This document shows positions 1-6,709 of a stretch of 17,016 nucleotides of DNA, one piece after another (position 1 is the stretch's first letter; each line of letters starts with the position of its first letter). The notes under the pieces are model-generated. The model made no database searches. It was not told the origin of the DNA and saw only the letters and a list, made by a program, of their open reading frames with translations. Both the position numbers and the translations under genes were made by a program. The DNA is from TMED27 sp964351195 (lineage in GTDB: Bacteria; Pseudomonadota; Alphaproteobacteria; Micavibrionales; Micavibrionaceae): contig CAYGNI010000034.1 of assembly GCA_964351195.1 (NCBI GenBank), forward strand, positions 1-17,016, read 5' to 3'.

Positions 1-55
1 GAGCGACGGTCTCCAAAACCGTAGGTCGCGGGTTCAAGTCCTGCTGCCCCTGCCA
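1..55 (+). tRNA. tRNA-Trp (CCA anticodon), 3' portion; 5' end outside window
   Basis: The anticodon stem ACGGT/ACCGT (6-10 and 18-22) encloses the loop CTCCAAA with anticodon CCA at 13-15, which reads the Trp codon UGG. A T-arm with the invariant GGTTCAA follows, then the 3' acceptor strand TGCCCCT, discriminator G and an encoded CCA ending at 55. The 5' acceptor strand and most of the D-arm lie before base 1. A recombinase gene lies just downstream, so the tRNA 3' end may be the insertion site of the neighbouring element; no second copy of this end was found in the window. Confidence 0.95.
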
Positions 56-100
56 TTCAGTCTGCATTTCAACGACATTAGAGAATATTTCGCCGTGACG

Positions 101-115
101 CCCGCGTGTCGCGGG
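101..115 (+). terminator. GC-rich hairpin downstream of tRNA-Trp, possible terminator
   Basis: CCCGCG (101-106) and CGCGGG (110-115) form a perfect 6-bp GC stem around a TGT loop, 45 bp after the tRNA end. A short pyrimidine-rich tail follows, but there is no real T-run, so intrinsic termination is only a possibility. The rest of 56-218 shows no open frame or other structure that I can support. Confidence 0.35.
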
Positions 116-218
116 GCTTCGCGTTTCAGTATGCTTCGACGGACTTCAGAGAATTGTTTTTTGTCACCTATATGCCACTTTTTCTCTGCGGCCTATTTTT
201 CCGGTCGTCGGATTACTA

Positions 219-252
219 AATTCCCTGTTTAACAGGGAATTATCAGGGAATT
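219..252. repeat. Inverted and direct repeat of CAGGGAATT beside the recombinase
   Basis: AATTCCCTG (219-227) and CAGGGAATT (233-241) form a perfect 9-bp palindrome around TTTAA. A third, direct copy CAGGGAATT lies at 244-252. The array sits between tRNA-Trp and the recombinase stop codon. A related half-site CAGGGAA occurs at 2226-2232, just upstream of the DUF2924 gene. Clustered half-sites in a recombinase flank suit a recombinase-binding or attachment region; a bidirectional terminator is the alternative, because T-rich sequence follows at 251-263. Confidence 0.5.
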
Positions 253-277
253 TTTTAATTTTTGAATTAGGAAAAGC

Positions 278-1792
278 TTAAGCGTACGTGAGCATATCGA
301 AGCTATCTATAATCACACTTCTAATGTATCTGTCCGACCGGCCTTCGCGCTTTGCAATATCACTCATATGCGTTCCGGAAAAATGTTCATCTCGCCAAAT
401 TATACCTTGTACAAGTCTCTTTAAATCAGCGGGCGGTAGATCAAATATATCTGTGTTTTGAGGCCTGATTGTTAAAGATCCATCTCGCCCTCTTTTGGTT
501 TGATACGGGATAGAGATTTCGAATGCATCCTTATACCCAACAACACTTACACGCAGATGCTTTTCAACCAGTTTTTCAAAGCTGCCCTGCTTGAATTTGA
601 TCATCAGATCATCACAACGCACCGTAATGCGCGCCACAGACTTTCTGACCAAATCATAAGCAGGAATGGCATCATGATGATTCTGAAGGTATTCCAACGC
701 CGCACCATCGCTTTCACCAGACAGTTTGGCAATTTCGCCGCGTACTGCTTTCTCGATCAGAGTTTCGATTTCATGTGCCGGTAAACGGCTGCGCGCTTTA
801 TCAGGATGTGATTTGTCTTCGGCAAGAACTTGATTAAAATAGTAGCGGTACTTCTTGTTCTTCTTATTGGTAAAAACAGGTGTATAGGGATTGTCATACT
901 CGTCACAGATTAAGCCAGTCAGCAAGTTTTTATGAACCTCTTTTTTCAACCCACGTTCATGCGGTGATTGACTGCGTAGCTTTTCTTGCACCGCATCCCA
1001 AAGCTCCACAGGAATGATCGCATCATGTAATCCCTCGTGAATCTTACCTTTATGCGATATTTTTCCTAGATAAACGGGGTTTTGCAGCAAGCTGTATAAT
1101 GCGCCGCGGCTGAAATATTCACCACCATACTCCTGGCCTCTCTGAGACACCCTTCGACGACTTTTGATGTAGCGGCGTTCCAGCTCAATTTTGAGTTTAT
1201 TTACACAGCCTAATTCAAGATAAAGATCGAAAACCATCTTGGCTTTGGGCGCATCTTCTGCATTGGTAATTAAGCGGCGGTTTTCAATATCAAAGCCAAG
1301 AGGAGCTCGGCCACCTTGCCACATGCCCTTTGCTTTGGAAGCCGCAATCTTATCGCGAATACGTTCACCGGAAACTTCGCGTTCAAATTGAGCAAAGGAG
1401 AGCAGCACATTGAGCGTCAACCGTCCCATTGACGTCGTGGTATTAAAGCTTTGTGTGATGCTGACAAATGTCACACCATATTCATCAAAAACTTCGACCA
1501 GTTTAGAGAAATCCGCCAATGATCGCGTCAGGCGGTCAATTTTATAAACGACAATGACATTCACTTTTCCGGCTTTAATGTCATCGAGCAATCTGTTCAA
1601 TGCTGGTCGCTCCAGAGATCCGCCAGAATACCCACCATCGTCATACTGTTCCGGCGAAGAATCCCAGCCTTCTGATTTTTGGCTCAGGACATACGCCTCA
1701 CAAGCTTCACGCTGTGCATCTAGCGTATTAAATTCCATGTCGAGACGTTCGTCTGTGGATTTCCGTGTGTATATGGCGCAGACCTTCTTCAT
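278..1792 (-). CDS. Large serine recombinase (site-specific integrase)
   Basis: This protein of about 504 residues has an N-terminal resolvase catalytic domain. YTRKS places the nucleophilic serine at residue 12, and the family signatures YDDGGYSGG, KIDRLTRS and FEREVSGERIRDK follow in order. A recombinase DNA-binding domain comes next, and the C-terminus (near KREGRSDRYIRSVI) looks like a small HTH. The zinc-ribbon region (LLTGLICDEYDN) keeps only one cysteine, which I recall as common in alphaproteobacterial members. The start is ATG at 1792, because it overlaps the DUF2924 stop as ATGA; a longer frame would begin at 1837 but lies inside that gene. The protein probably integrates and excises the island by serine-linked strand exchange. 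The frame is intact and shows no inactivating change. Confidence 0.93.
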   Translation of the reverse strand: MKKVCAIYTRKSTDERLDMEFNTLDAQREACEAYVLSQKSEGWDSSPEQYDDGGYSGGSLERPALNRLLDDIKAGKVNVIVVYKIDRLTRSLADFSKLVEVFDEYGVTFVSITQSFNTTTSMGRLTLNVLLSFAQFEREVSGERIRDKIAASKAKGMWQGGRAPLGFDIENRRLITNAEDAPKAKMVFDLYLELGCVNKLKIELERRYIKSRRRVSQRGQEYGGEYFSRGALYSLLQNPVYLGKISHKGKIHEGLHDAIIPVELWDAVQEKLRSQSPHERGLKKEVHKNLLTGLICDEYDNPYTPVFTNKKNKKYRYYFNQVLAEDKSHPDKARSRLPAHEIETLIEKAVRGEIAKLSGESDGAALEYLQNHHDAIPAYDLVRKSVARITVRCDDLMIKFKQGSFEKLVEKHLRVSVVGYKDAFEISIPYQTKRGRDGSLTIRPQNTDIFDLPPADLKRLVQGIIWRDEHFSGTHMSDIAKREGRSDRYIRSVIIDSFDMLTYA

Positions 1793-2187
1793 AATGGCCC
1801 CGCTTTCTTTATTCCGAAAAATACCCAACCGTTCCAACGCTTGCCAGTAATGTCATTGGCGATTTTGGAAAGGCTGGCATAAATTTGATCTCGATATTCA
1901 AATCCATCGGTTCGTACCAACACATTATGTTTCTTACCCTGATAAATGCGCATCAATCTTGTGCCCGGTTTTAATGGTCCGTTAAGCGCATTGAAATGGG
2001 CAGGATTGCGCTTATATTCACCGATCAGTTTCTTAAGCTGTTCTTCTTGTTCTGAGCGTAAAGGTGTCTGGAGTTTGTATTTTAAACTTTGCTCCAACAT
2101 AACTCGGCCAATTCGGGAATTTGGCTTGTGGCCCCATGCTTCTGCCCATCTTTGACGTAGTTCGTTTATTGAGAGTTTTTCGTGCAT
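1789..2187 (-). CDS. DUF2924 family protein
   Basis: This 132-residue protein matches the DUF2924 pattern: PGTRLMRIYQGKKHNV (about 74-89), GFEY (95-98) and the C-terminal ITGKRWNGWVFFG (113-125). Its N-terminal half is basic and helical. The start is placed at ATG 2187 because AAAGGAG lies 6 nt upstream; an in-frame start at 2214 has no comparable ribosome binding site. The stop overlaps the recombinase start (ATGA), so the two are probably translationally coupled. DUF2924 genes commonly sit directly upstream of serine recombinases in alphaproteobacterial phages and islands. An accessory or directionality role is plausible but unproven. It contains no obvious enzyme motif. Confidence 0.85.
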   Translation of the reverse strand: MHEKLSINELRQRWAEAWGHKPNSRIGRVMLEQSLKYKLQTPLRSEQEEQLKKLIGEYKRNPAHFNALNGPLKPGTRLMRIYQGKKHNVLVRTDGFEYRDQIYASLSKIANDITGKRWNGWVFFGIKKAGPL

Positions 2188-2242
2188 ATAAAGCTCCTTT
2201 CGAGCTCCATACACGCTTCCTTTTACAGGGAAGTCCAGCTGA

Positions 2243-3892
2243 TTAAGGGTGTTTCTTAATACCTGCTCCCTTAGCTTTTGCAGGTTTTGCTTTCTTTTTT
2301 ATGAGTAGGTGGGGGTGAATTTTGATAAATGCTATTTGAACTTTAAAACCCATACCACCTAGTCTTTTTGCAGAATTTTTTAACGCCACTTTGGAAAAGA
2401 AAGGTAGTTCATCCGCTCCCTGTTTTTTGGTGGCTATGGCATAAACCACGCAATATTCTGAAGAATTTGGCCGCACATCTACGTCTAAAAGCTTTAAGCT
2501 TTTTGGCAGTTTTGCATTTAATTTTTTACGAAAAATTGTATCACTTACAAAAGCTTCCGCTGATACTACACCTTGGGCAAATAAATGGCTTAATGTGCTT
2601 GAGCTTCTGTAATATTTAACATGAATGAAATCTTTGGTGCCTTTAATGGCATCACAAAATTCTATTTTGCTATACGCACCACCAAATTGAATATTCTTTT
2701 TATCCATTAAAGTGTAGGAAGCATCGCTAGAGCATAGTGCTTCGTTATACAGACCTTCATTATCATGGTTGTATTCCAACAGTTGATGAGGATAAGTTTC
2801 CAAATTTCCTAAATAAGAATCTACTTCAGCAATGAGGCTATTGTTAACGCGATACCAAATACCATTTCGTAAGATGAACTGCTCTTGGAGAACCTTTATC
2901 TCTGCATACACACATCTATAAGCTGACCATGTCTTAGAAGCCTTATAGTCATTATCATTAATATGAATTTTTTGTGCTCGTAAATTACTGCAATTAAAAG
3001 CTATGCTTTGTTTATTTAAATAGTCCTGCAAGTCTTGCAGCTCAAGAACTACATGCCTCTCTGTCTTAGGCCGAAGATCAAAAGAATAACCAAGATGTTC
3101 TTCCCAATCTACAATCTCAGGCTCACCCAACCAAATAACAGCATTACTCTTCTTCGCGCTCAAGTGTTTATCTAATTCTGCATCTAAGCTTATAATGTTT
3201 GCTTCGTCTCTAATTCTATTGAGGTTGTCTATCCACTCAAATTCAGTGGGTAAAGGCTTACTATACTGCTCAAGGGCCTTTTTTAATATGAGGTAGAGTG
3301 TGTCTAGCGTGACATACGGGTTAATCACCAGAGCATCGCGCCCGGTCACTTGCGTGCCAAATATTCCAACCTTAGAGGCACCAGTAAGGGCATAAACTAG
3401 GTCTGTTTCTGCATTTATGCTCAAGTCAAATATATCTGCGTCTATGGTACTTTGGTTTCTAGAGTTTAATGGGTTAGAGCTATAACTTGCTTTATCTAGG
3501 CCTCTAAGTTTTTGGGGGTCAACAGAGTTAAGTGTTACCCGCAAACCAAAATCTCTTTCAATCGAGTTAGATTGAACAATGTGAAAGCTAGTTCCAAAAG
3601 TTAAGACAAATGTTTTTTGGTAAGCGCGTACTATCAGAACAGCGCCTGTAGAACTCGTTTTCTCTAATATGTCTTCAAGGGATTTTAAATTCGTAGACGT
3701 TAAAAAACTAGCCCACTTAGGGTAGTTGGCGGGCATATACTTTTTACCGTACAAAGTTGCTGTGCACTCTGGAATATCCAAATTTACGGGTTGCTTTGTT
3801 TTTGTGGTATCGATGAGTTGCGCATCGCTAGCGTTGGCATCTTTTGCCAAATATATACTTAGTTTTTCTCGTCTTTCTTTAGCCTGCGCCAT
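2243..3892 (-). CDS. DUF6119 / TIGR04141-like sporadically distributed protein
   Basis: This soluble protein of about 549 residues has no signal peptide or membrane segment. From memory of the family, the best match is TIGR04141 (DUF6119). The conserved tract is YNEALCSSD (about 385-393), then MDKKNIQFGGAYSKIEFCD (399-417), then HVKYYRSSSTLSHLFAQG (427-444) and SAEAF, numbered from the longer TTG start. The N-terminal 120 residues fit the family's mixed alpha/beta start, and the C-terminus is a basic Lys/Pro tail. No catalytic motif is recognised. Members occur patchily in mobile and defence-like islands, and the function is unknown to me. It begins at ATG 3892 or TTG 3901, neither with a strong Shine-Dalgarno. 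It lies 55 nt upstream of DUF2924 on the same strand and may be co-transcribed with the recombinase. It is noticeably AT-rich. Confidence 0.72.
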   Translation of the reverse strand: MAQAKERREKLSIYLAKDANASDAQLIDTTKTKQPVNLDIPECTATLYGKKYMPANYPKWASFLTSTNLKSLEDILEKTSSTGAVLIVRAYQKTFVLTFGTSFHIVQSNSIERDFGLRVTLNSVDPQKLRGLDKASYSSNPLNSRNQSTIDADIFDLSINAETDLVYALTGASKVGIFGTQVTGRDALVINPYVTLDTLYLILKKALEQYSKPLPTEFEWIDNLNRIRDEANIISLDAELDKHLSAKKSNAVIWLGEPEIVDWEEHLGYSFDLRPKTERHVVLELQDLQDYLNKQSIAFNCSNLRAQKIHINDNDYKASKTWSAYRCVYAEIKVLQEQFILRNGIWYRVNNSLIAEVDSYLGNLETYPHQLLEYNHDNEGLYNEALCSSDASYTLMDKKNIQFGGAYSKIEFCDAIKGTKDFIHVKYYRSSSTLSHLFAQGVVSAEAFVSDTIFRKKLNAKLPKSLKLLDVDVRPNSSEYCVVYAIATKKQGADELPFFSKVALKNSAKRLGGMGFKVQIAFIKIHPHLLIKKKAKPAKAKGAGIKKHP

Positions 3893-3925
3893 AAAACTCA
3901 ATAAAAAAATCTATCTAAGGTTGCA

Positions 3926-3954
3926 ACTGTACTCTCTAAACTATTGTCAATCAA
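3926..3954 (-). promoter_or_regulatory. Candidate promoter for the DUF6119-DUF2924-recombinase unit
   Basis: On the minus strand, TTGATT (3954-3949) and TACAGT (3931-3926) are separated by 17 nt, about 35 nt before the first start codon. An overlapping TTGACA lies at 3950-3945. The spacing fits a housekeeping sigma factor, but the -10 box is imperfect. Confidence 0.35.
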
Positions 3955-4049
3955 CATTTATGCTGACTAACGAAATTGTTTTCTTAAGTGTCATTCAAGT
4001 TGATCTTTCACACATGAATGTTAATGTTGCGGTGGATCTGCTTTTGAGC

Positions 4050-4228
4050 GGTTCCGGGGCTTTATAACCCCTCTATAACCGGTGACGTATCCGTTAATGC
4101 GTCGCTTCTCGGCCTTATGGCCGGGGGGCGGCGACGTATGTCCAAGCTTCGGCTAAAGGTCGTCGCGGTCGTGTTATAGCGGCTTATAAACTCCCGGCCA
4201 CCAGGAGAGATCCTGGTGGTTTTTATTT
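4050..4228 (+). ncRNA. Candidate structured RNA or attenuated leader ending in an intrinsic terminator
   Basis: This GC-rich stretch lies in an otherwise AT-rich 350-bp gap (3902-4250) and has no convincing open frame. GGTT/AACC (4050-4053, 4077-4080) encloses GGGG/CCCC (4056-4059, 4068-4071). CGGCC/GGCCG (4110-4114, 4119-4123) is nested inside CGTCGC/GCGACG (4100-4105, 4131-4136). The same GCGACG can instead pair with a second CGTCGC at 4161-4166, enclosing AGC-TTCG-GCT (4145-4154). The array ends in the terminator at 4198-4224, only 26 nt before the next gene. Competing stems followed by a terminator suit either a free small RNA or a leader that switches transcription of the zinc-ribbon gene. 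No known RNA family was recognised. Confidence 0.45.
4198..4224 (+). terminator. Strong rho-independent terminator
   Basis: CCACCAGGA (4198-4206) and TCCTGGTGG (4211-4219) form a perfect 9-bp stem with a GAGA loop, followed by TTTTT (4220-4224) and more A/T. It points along the plus strand and sits immediately before the ribosome binding site of the zinc-ribbon gene. It therefore either ends a small RNA or attenuates that gene. CTCC (4191-4194) could pair with GGAG (4204-4207) and compete with the stem base. Confidence 0.8.
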
Positions 4229-4250
4229 AACTTAGATCGGGAGATATAAA

Positions 4251-4724
4251 ATGACTTCACAAACAAACCAAAAACTAGGCCAATGCCATGCTTGCGGTGG
4301 CACAATATCCAAAACAGCGAAGAGTTGCCCGCACTGCGGACAGAAGAAACCTTTTCAGGGACGTAAGGAGCTTTCTCCTCTTGTAACCTGGAGCGTTATA
4401 ACTATCGGCACTCTCATTGGGCTAAGCACTTTAGCTGATGGTCTTTCAAAGGGCGCGGGAAGCAGGGCGCCAAGTTATTCTGAAAGCTCTTCAAGAATGC
4501 TGTGCGAAGACGCCATAAAGTCTTTTGTGAACAATCCATCTACACTCAAAATTAATAGCCTTTCCGGTTATGCCAGTGATGTAACAGGCGGAGGAGTGCG
4601 GCGTATTACCCAAACGTTCTCAGCGAAGAACTCTTTCGGTCTTCAAAAGACGTTTGATGCTTATTGTTTGATCTCACCCAATGGTCAATTGCAGGACTTC
4701 AAAGCTATAGAACAAGGATCTTGA
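4251..4724 (+). CDS. Zinc-ribbon single-pass membrane protein, function unknown
   Basis: This 157-residue protein begins with a zinc ribbon, CxxC at 12/15 (CHAC) and CxxC at 26/29 (CPHC). A hydrophobic helix follows at about 43-62, then a polar domain of about 90 residues with two cysteines (near CEDAIKSF and DAYCLIS). The likely topology is a cytoplasmic zinc ribbon, one membrane helix and a soluble C-terminal domain. The C-terminal segment, with phrases such as FVNNPSTLKI and FSAKNSFGLQKTF, resembles short unnamed domains of phage and island membrane proteins. The start ATG has GGGAG 8 nt upstream, just after the terminator at 4198-4224. I do not assign a function. Confidence 0.75.
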   Translation: MTSQTNQKLGQCHACGGTISKTAKSCPHCGQKKPFQGRKELSPLVTWSVITIGTLIGLSTLADGLSKGAGSRAPSYSESSSRMLCEDAIKSFVNNPSTLKINSLSGYASDVTGGGVRRITQTFSAKNSFGLQKTFDAYCLISPNGQLQDFKAIEQGS

Positions 4725-4762
4725 AAAACCTGAACATTACTTGAACATAAGTTGGACAAACG

Positions 4763-4822
4763 CTTTCGAAGTTTTGGCGATTTGATTTTTGGCTCTACAA
4801 TCTGGTATATTTGATTCGAAAG
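4763..4822 (+). promoter_or_regulatory. Candidate promoter flanked by a TTCGAA dyad, upstream of the methyltransferase
   Basis: TTGATT (4782-4787) and TATATT (4806-4811), 18 nt apart, make a plausible -35/-10 pair about 60 nt before the GTG start. CTTTCGAA (4763-4770) and its inverse TTCGAAAG (4815-4822) flank the promoter symmetrically, as an operator pair might. Just upstream, TGAACATTA and TGAACATAA form a short direct repeat (about 4732-4750). These sites suggest a regulated promoter; no regulator is identified. Confidence 0.4.
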
Positions 4823-4872
4823 AATAAGAACCCGATGACCAATAAACCTTTAAAAAGAAAGGCTGGTTTATC

Positions 4873-6177
4873 GTGTCTAAAACTAACTTCTCAAATTTAT
4901 CTATTGAACATTTGGAGGTTGAATCCCTTCAACCTTATAAAAACAATCCGCGCACGCATTCGAAAGAACAGCTTGAGCAAATTGCCGTTAGCATCAAAGA
5001 GTTCGGGTTTACCAATCCTATATTGTTAGATGACAGTAATGGAATTATTGCTGGCCATGGACGCGTAGAGGCGGCTAAATCATTAAAGATGAAGCAAGTA
5101 CCCTGCATCCGCTTATCTCATATGAGCGAGGTGCAAAAGCGTGCTTATATTATCGCTGATAATAAACTCGCAGAGAATGCCGGTTGGGATGTGGAACTGC
5201 TTTCTGGCGAAATTAAATATATTTCAGAGATTGATTTGGATTTTGACCTGACGCTTACTGGATTTGAAGCGCCGGAAATCGACATCATGCTTACAGCTGC
5301 GGATCATGTTGACGAGGCTGATATCATTCCAGAGTTAACGGGTCCTATTGTTTCCAAGCCGGGAGACCTATGGGTACTCGGAGAGCATCGCCTTCTTTGC
5401 TGTGATGCGTTAAAGGCAAGTAATTACAAGAGCCTCATGAAAAAAGAAACGGCTCGCGTCGTTTTTACTGATCCTCCTTACAATGTGCCCGTTGACGGTC
5501 ATATTTGCGGTAAGGGAAAAATCAAACATGAAGAGTTTGCCATGGCCTCCGGTGAAATGTCTTCAGAGGAATTCACTGCATTCTTAGCGTCTACCTTCAA
5601 ACATCTTCAAAAATATTCTGATGATGGTTCGCTTCATTATATCTGCATGGACTGGCGTCACATAGGCGAAATTCTGAAAGCCGGAAGCGAATACTCCGAA
5701 CTTAAAAACTTATGTGTTTGGAATAAGAGTAATGCAGGTATGGGATCCCTTTATCGCTCCAAGCATGAGCTGGTGTTTGTTTTTAAAAACGGCACAGCCA
5801 AGCACATCAATAATATAGAGCTTGGGAAACACGGGCGGAACAGAAGCAATGTCTGGGATTATGCAGGCATTAATAGCTTTGAAGAGGACCGCATGGATAA
5901 CCTTGCCATGCACCCAACAGTAAAGCCTGTGGCCATGATCCAGGACGCGATCATGGATAGCTCTAACCGCGGAGACATTGTCCTGGATTGTTTTGGAGGG
6001 AGCGGAAGCACTTTAATAGCCGCAGAGCTGTCTGGTCGCAAAGCGCGGCTCATGGAACTCGATCCAAAGTATGTTGATGTGACAATCGAGAGATTTCAGA
6101 AGGAAACCGGAATTGATGCCGTGAATGAGAAAACCGGAGAAACGTACGATTCTATGAAGGAGAAGGCTAATGTCTAA
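4873..6177 (+). CDS. ParB-domain DNA methyltransferase (N4/N6, beta class)
   Basis: This 434-residue protein has two domains. The ParB/Srx-like N-terminal part spans about 12-110, including NPRTHSKEQLEQIA and IIAGHGRVEAAK. A DNA amino-methyltransferase follows: DPPY (motif IV) at 200-203 comes before the SAM-binding FGGSG (motif I) at 374-378. That order, with a recognition region between, defines the beta class and predicts methylation of adenine N6 or cytosine N4. The target site cannot be read from sequence. The start is GTG at 4873, with AGAAAGG about 10 nt upstream. It overlaps the DUF5681 gene by 8 nt. This architecture is frequent in phages and islands and usually lacks a cognate nuclease; none lies beside it, although an HNH nuclease lies 1.5 kb further on. 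Confidence 0.92.
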   Translation: MSKTNFSNLSIEHLEVESLQPYKNNPRTHSKEQLEQIAVSIKEFGFTNPILLDDSNGIIAGHGRVEAAKSLKMKQVPCIRLSHMSEVQKRAYIIADNKLAENAGWDVELLSGEIKYISEIDLDFDLTLTGFEAPEIDIMLTAADHVDEADIIPELTGPIVSKPGDLWVLGEHRLLCCDALKASNYKSLMKKETARVVFTDPPYNVPVDGHICGKGKIKHEEFAMASGEMSSEEFTAFLASTFKHLQKYSDDGSLHYICMDWRHIGEILKAGSEYSELKNLCVWNKSNAGMGSLYRSKHELVFVFKNGTAKHINNIELGKHGRNRSNVWDYAGINSFEEDRMDNLAMHPTVKPVAMIQDAIMDSSNRGDIVLDCFGGSGSTLIAAELSGRKARLMELDPKYVDVTIERFQKETGIDAVNEKTGETYDSMKEKANV

Positions 6178-6643
6178 AGACAATAAGAAAGTCGGCTATA
6201 AAAAGCCTCCTAAGAAACATCAATTTAAGAAGGGTAAATCCGGAAATCCTAAAGGACGCCCTCCTGGACCGAGTAAAGTACGATATGAAGAACATCTCAG
6301 GGAAAGCGTATTCAAAATATTTGATAGGAAACTAAATCTTAAAATTGATGGTGAAAGTTGCAGGATGACAGCACGTGAAGCAATGTATAATCAAATTGCT
6401 ATGAAGGGTGCGCAAGGGGATCACAAATTTGCAAAGCTAGGTCATGAGATAATGACCAAACTAAGCAAAGATGAGACAGAGTTTCGTTGTCATTTTTATG
6501 CTCACTTAGAGAACTTACGCCAGTTTCTATTAAAGCACGATCCCGAAGACTTTGCAGGAATGCCTGTTACAATGAGGGACTATTATGAAGAGTTTATAAT
6601 GCTCAATGAACGATGGCTACAGTTACACGAAGAAGATTCTTAA
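6170..6643 (+). CDS. DUF5681 domain protein
   Basis: This 157-residue protein has the DUF5681 N-terminal signature: VGYKKPPKKHQFKKGKSGNPKGRP spread over residues 8-31, where GKSGNPKGRP is the hallmark. The domain is strongly basic and probably binds DNA. The C-terminal half is helical and acidic with no recognised domain. The gene starts inside the methyltransferase stop region (8-nt overlap), with GGAG in a good position, so the pair is co-translated. DUF5681 genes usually precede phage terminase genes together with a ParB-type methylase. Here no terminase follows and the next gene is convergent, which suggests a remnant of a phage packaging region or an independent methylase-DUF5681 pair. 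Confidence 0.82.
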   Translation: MSKDNKKVGYKKPPKKHQFKKGKSGNPKGRPPGPSKVRYEEHLRESVFKIFDRKLNLKIDGESCRMTAREAMYNQIAMKGAQGDHKFAKLGHEIMTKLSKDETEFRCHFYAHLENLRQFLLKHDPEDFAGMPVTMRDYYEEFIMLNERWLQLHEEDS

Positions 6644-6646
6644 AAT

Positions 6647-6698
6647 TAGAGTGATTATGCGGTATGAAAATCGCGTAGAGTGATAACCTTTAGTATGA
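6647..6698. repeat. Tandem imperfect repeat AGAGTGAT-N6/8-GTATGAAA
   Basis: Two copies lie in the 66-bp gap between convergent genes: AGAGTGAT...GTATGAAA starting near 6648 with a 6-nt spacer and near 6677 with an 8-nt spacer. A third, related copy (AGTGAT...TATGCGGTATG) lies at 10001-10019, on the far side of the minus-strand gene string. The function is unknown; see findings. Confidence 0.5.
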
Positions 6699-6709
6699 AA
6701 TGTAGCGAA

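Noticed and set aside
3726..4067. A plus-strand frame across the DUF6119 start and the intergenic gap
   Set aside because: Half of it overlaps the DUF6119 coding sequence, and it has no recognisable domain or supported start.
4050..4228. Possible permuted (two-piece) tmRNA, because the stretch contains a CGGCCACCA-like end near 4195-4203
   Set aside because: There is no T-arm GGTTCRA, no acceptor-stem partner and no tag-coding sequence in the right place; the CCACCA belongs to the terminator stem.
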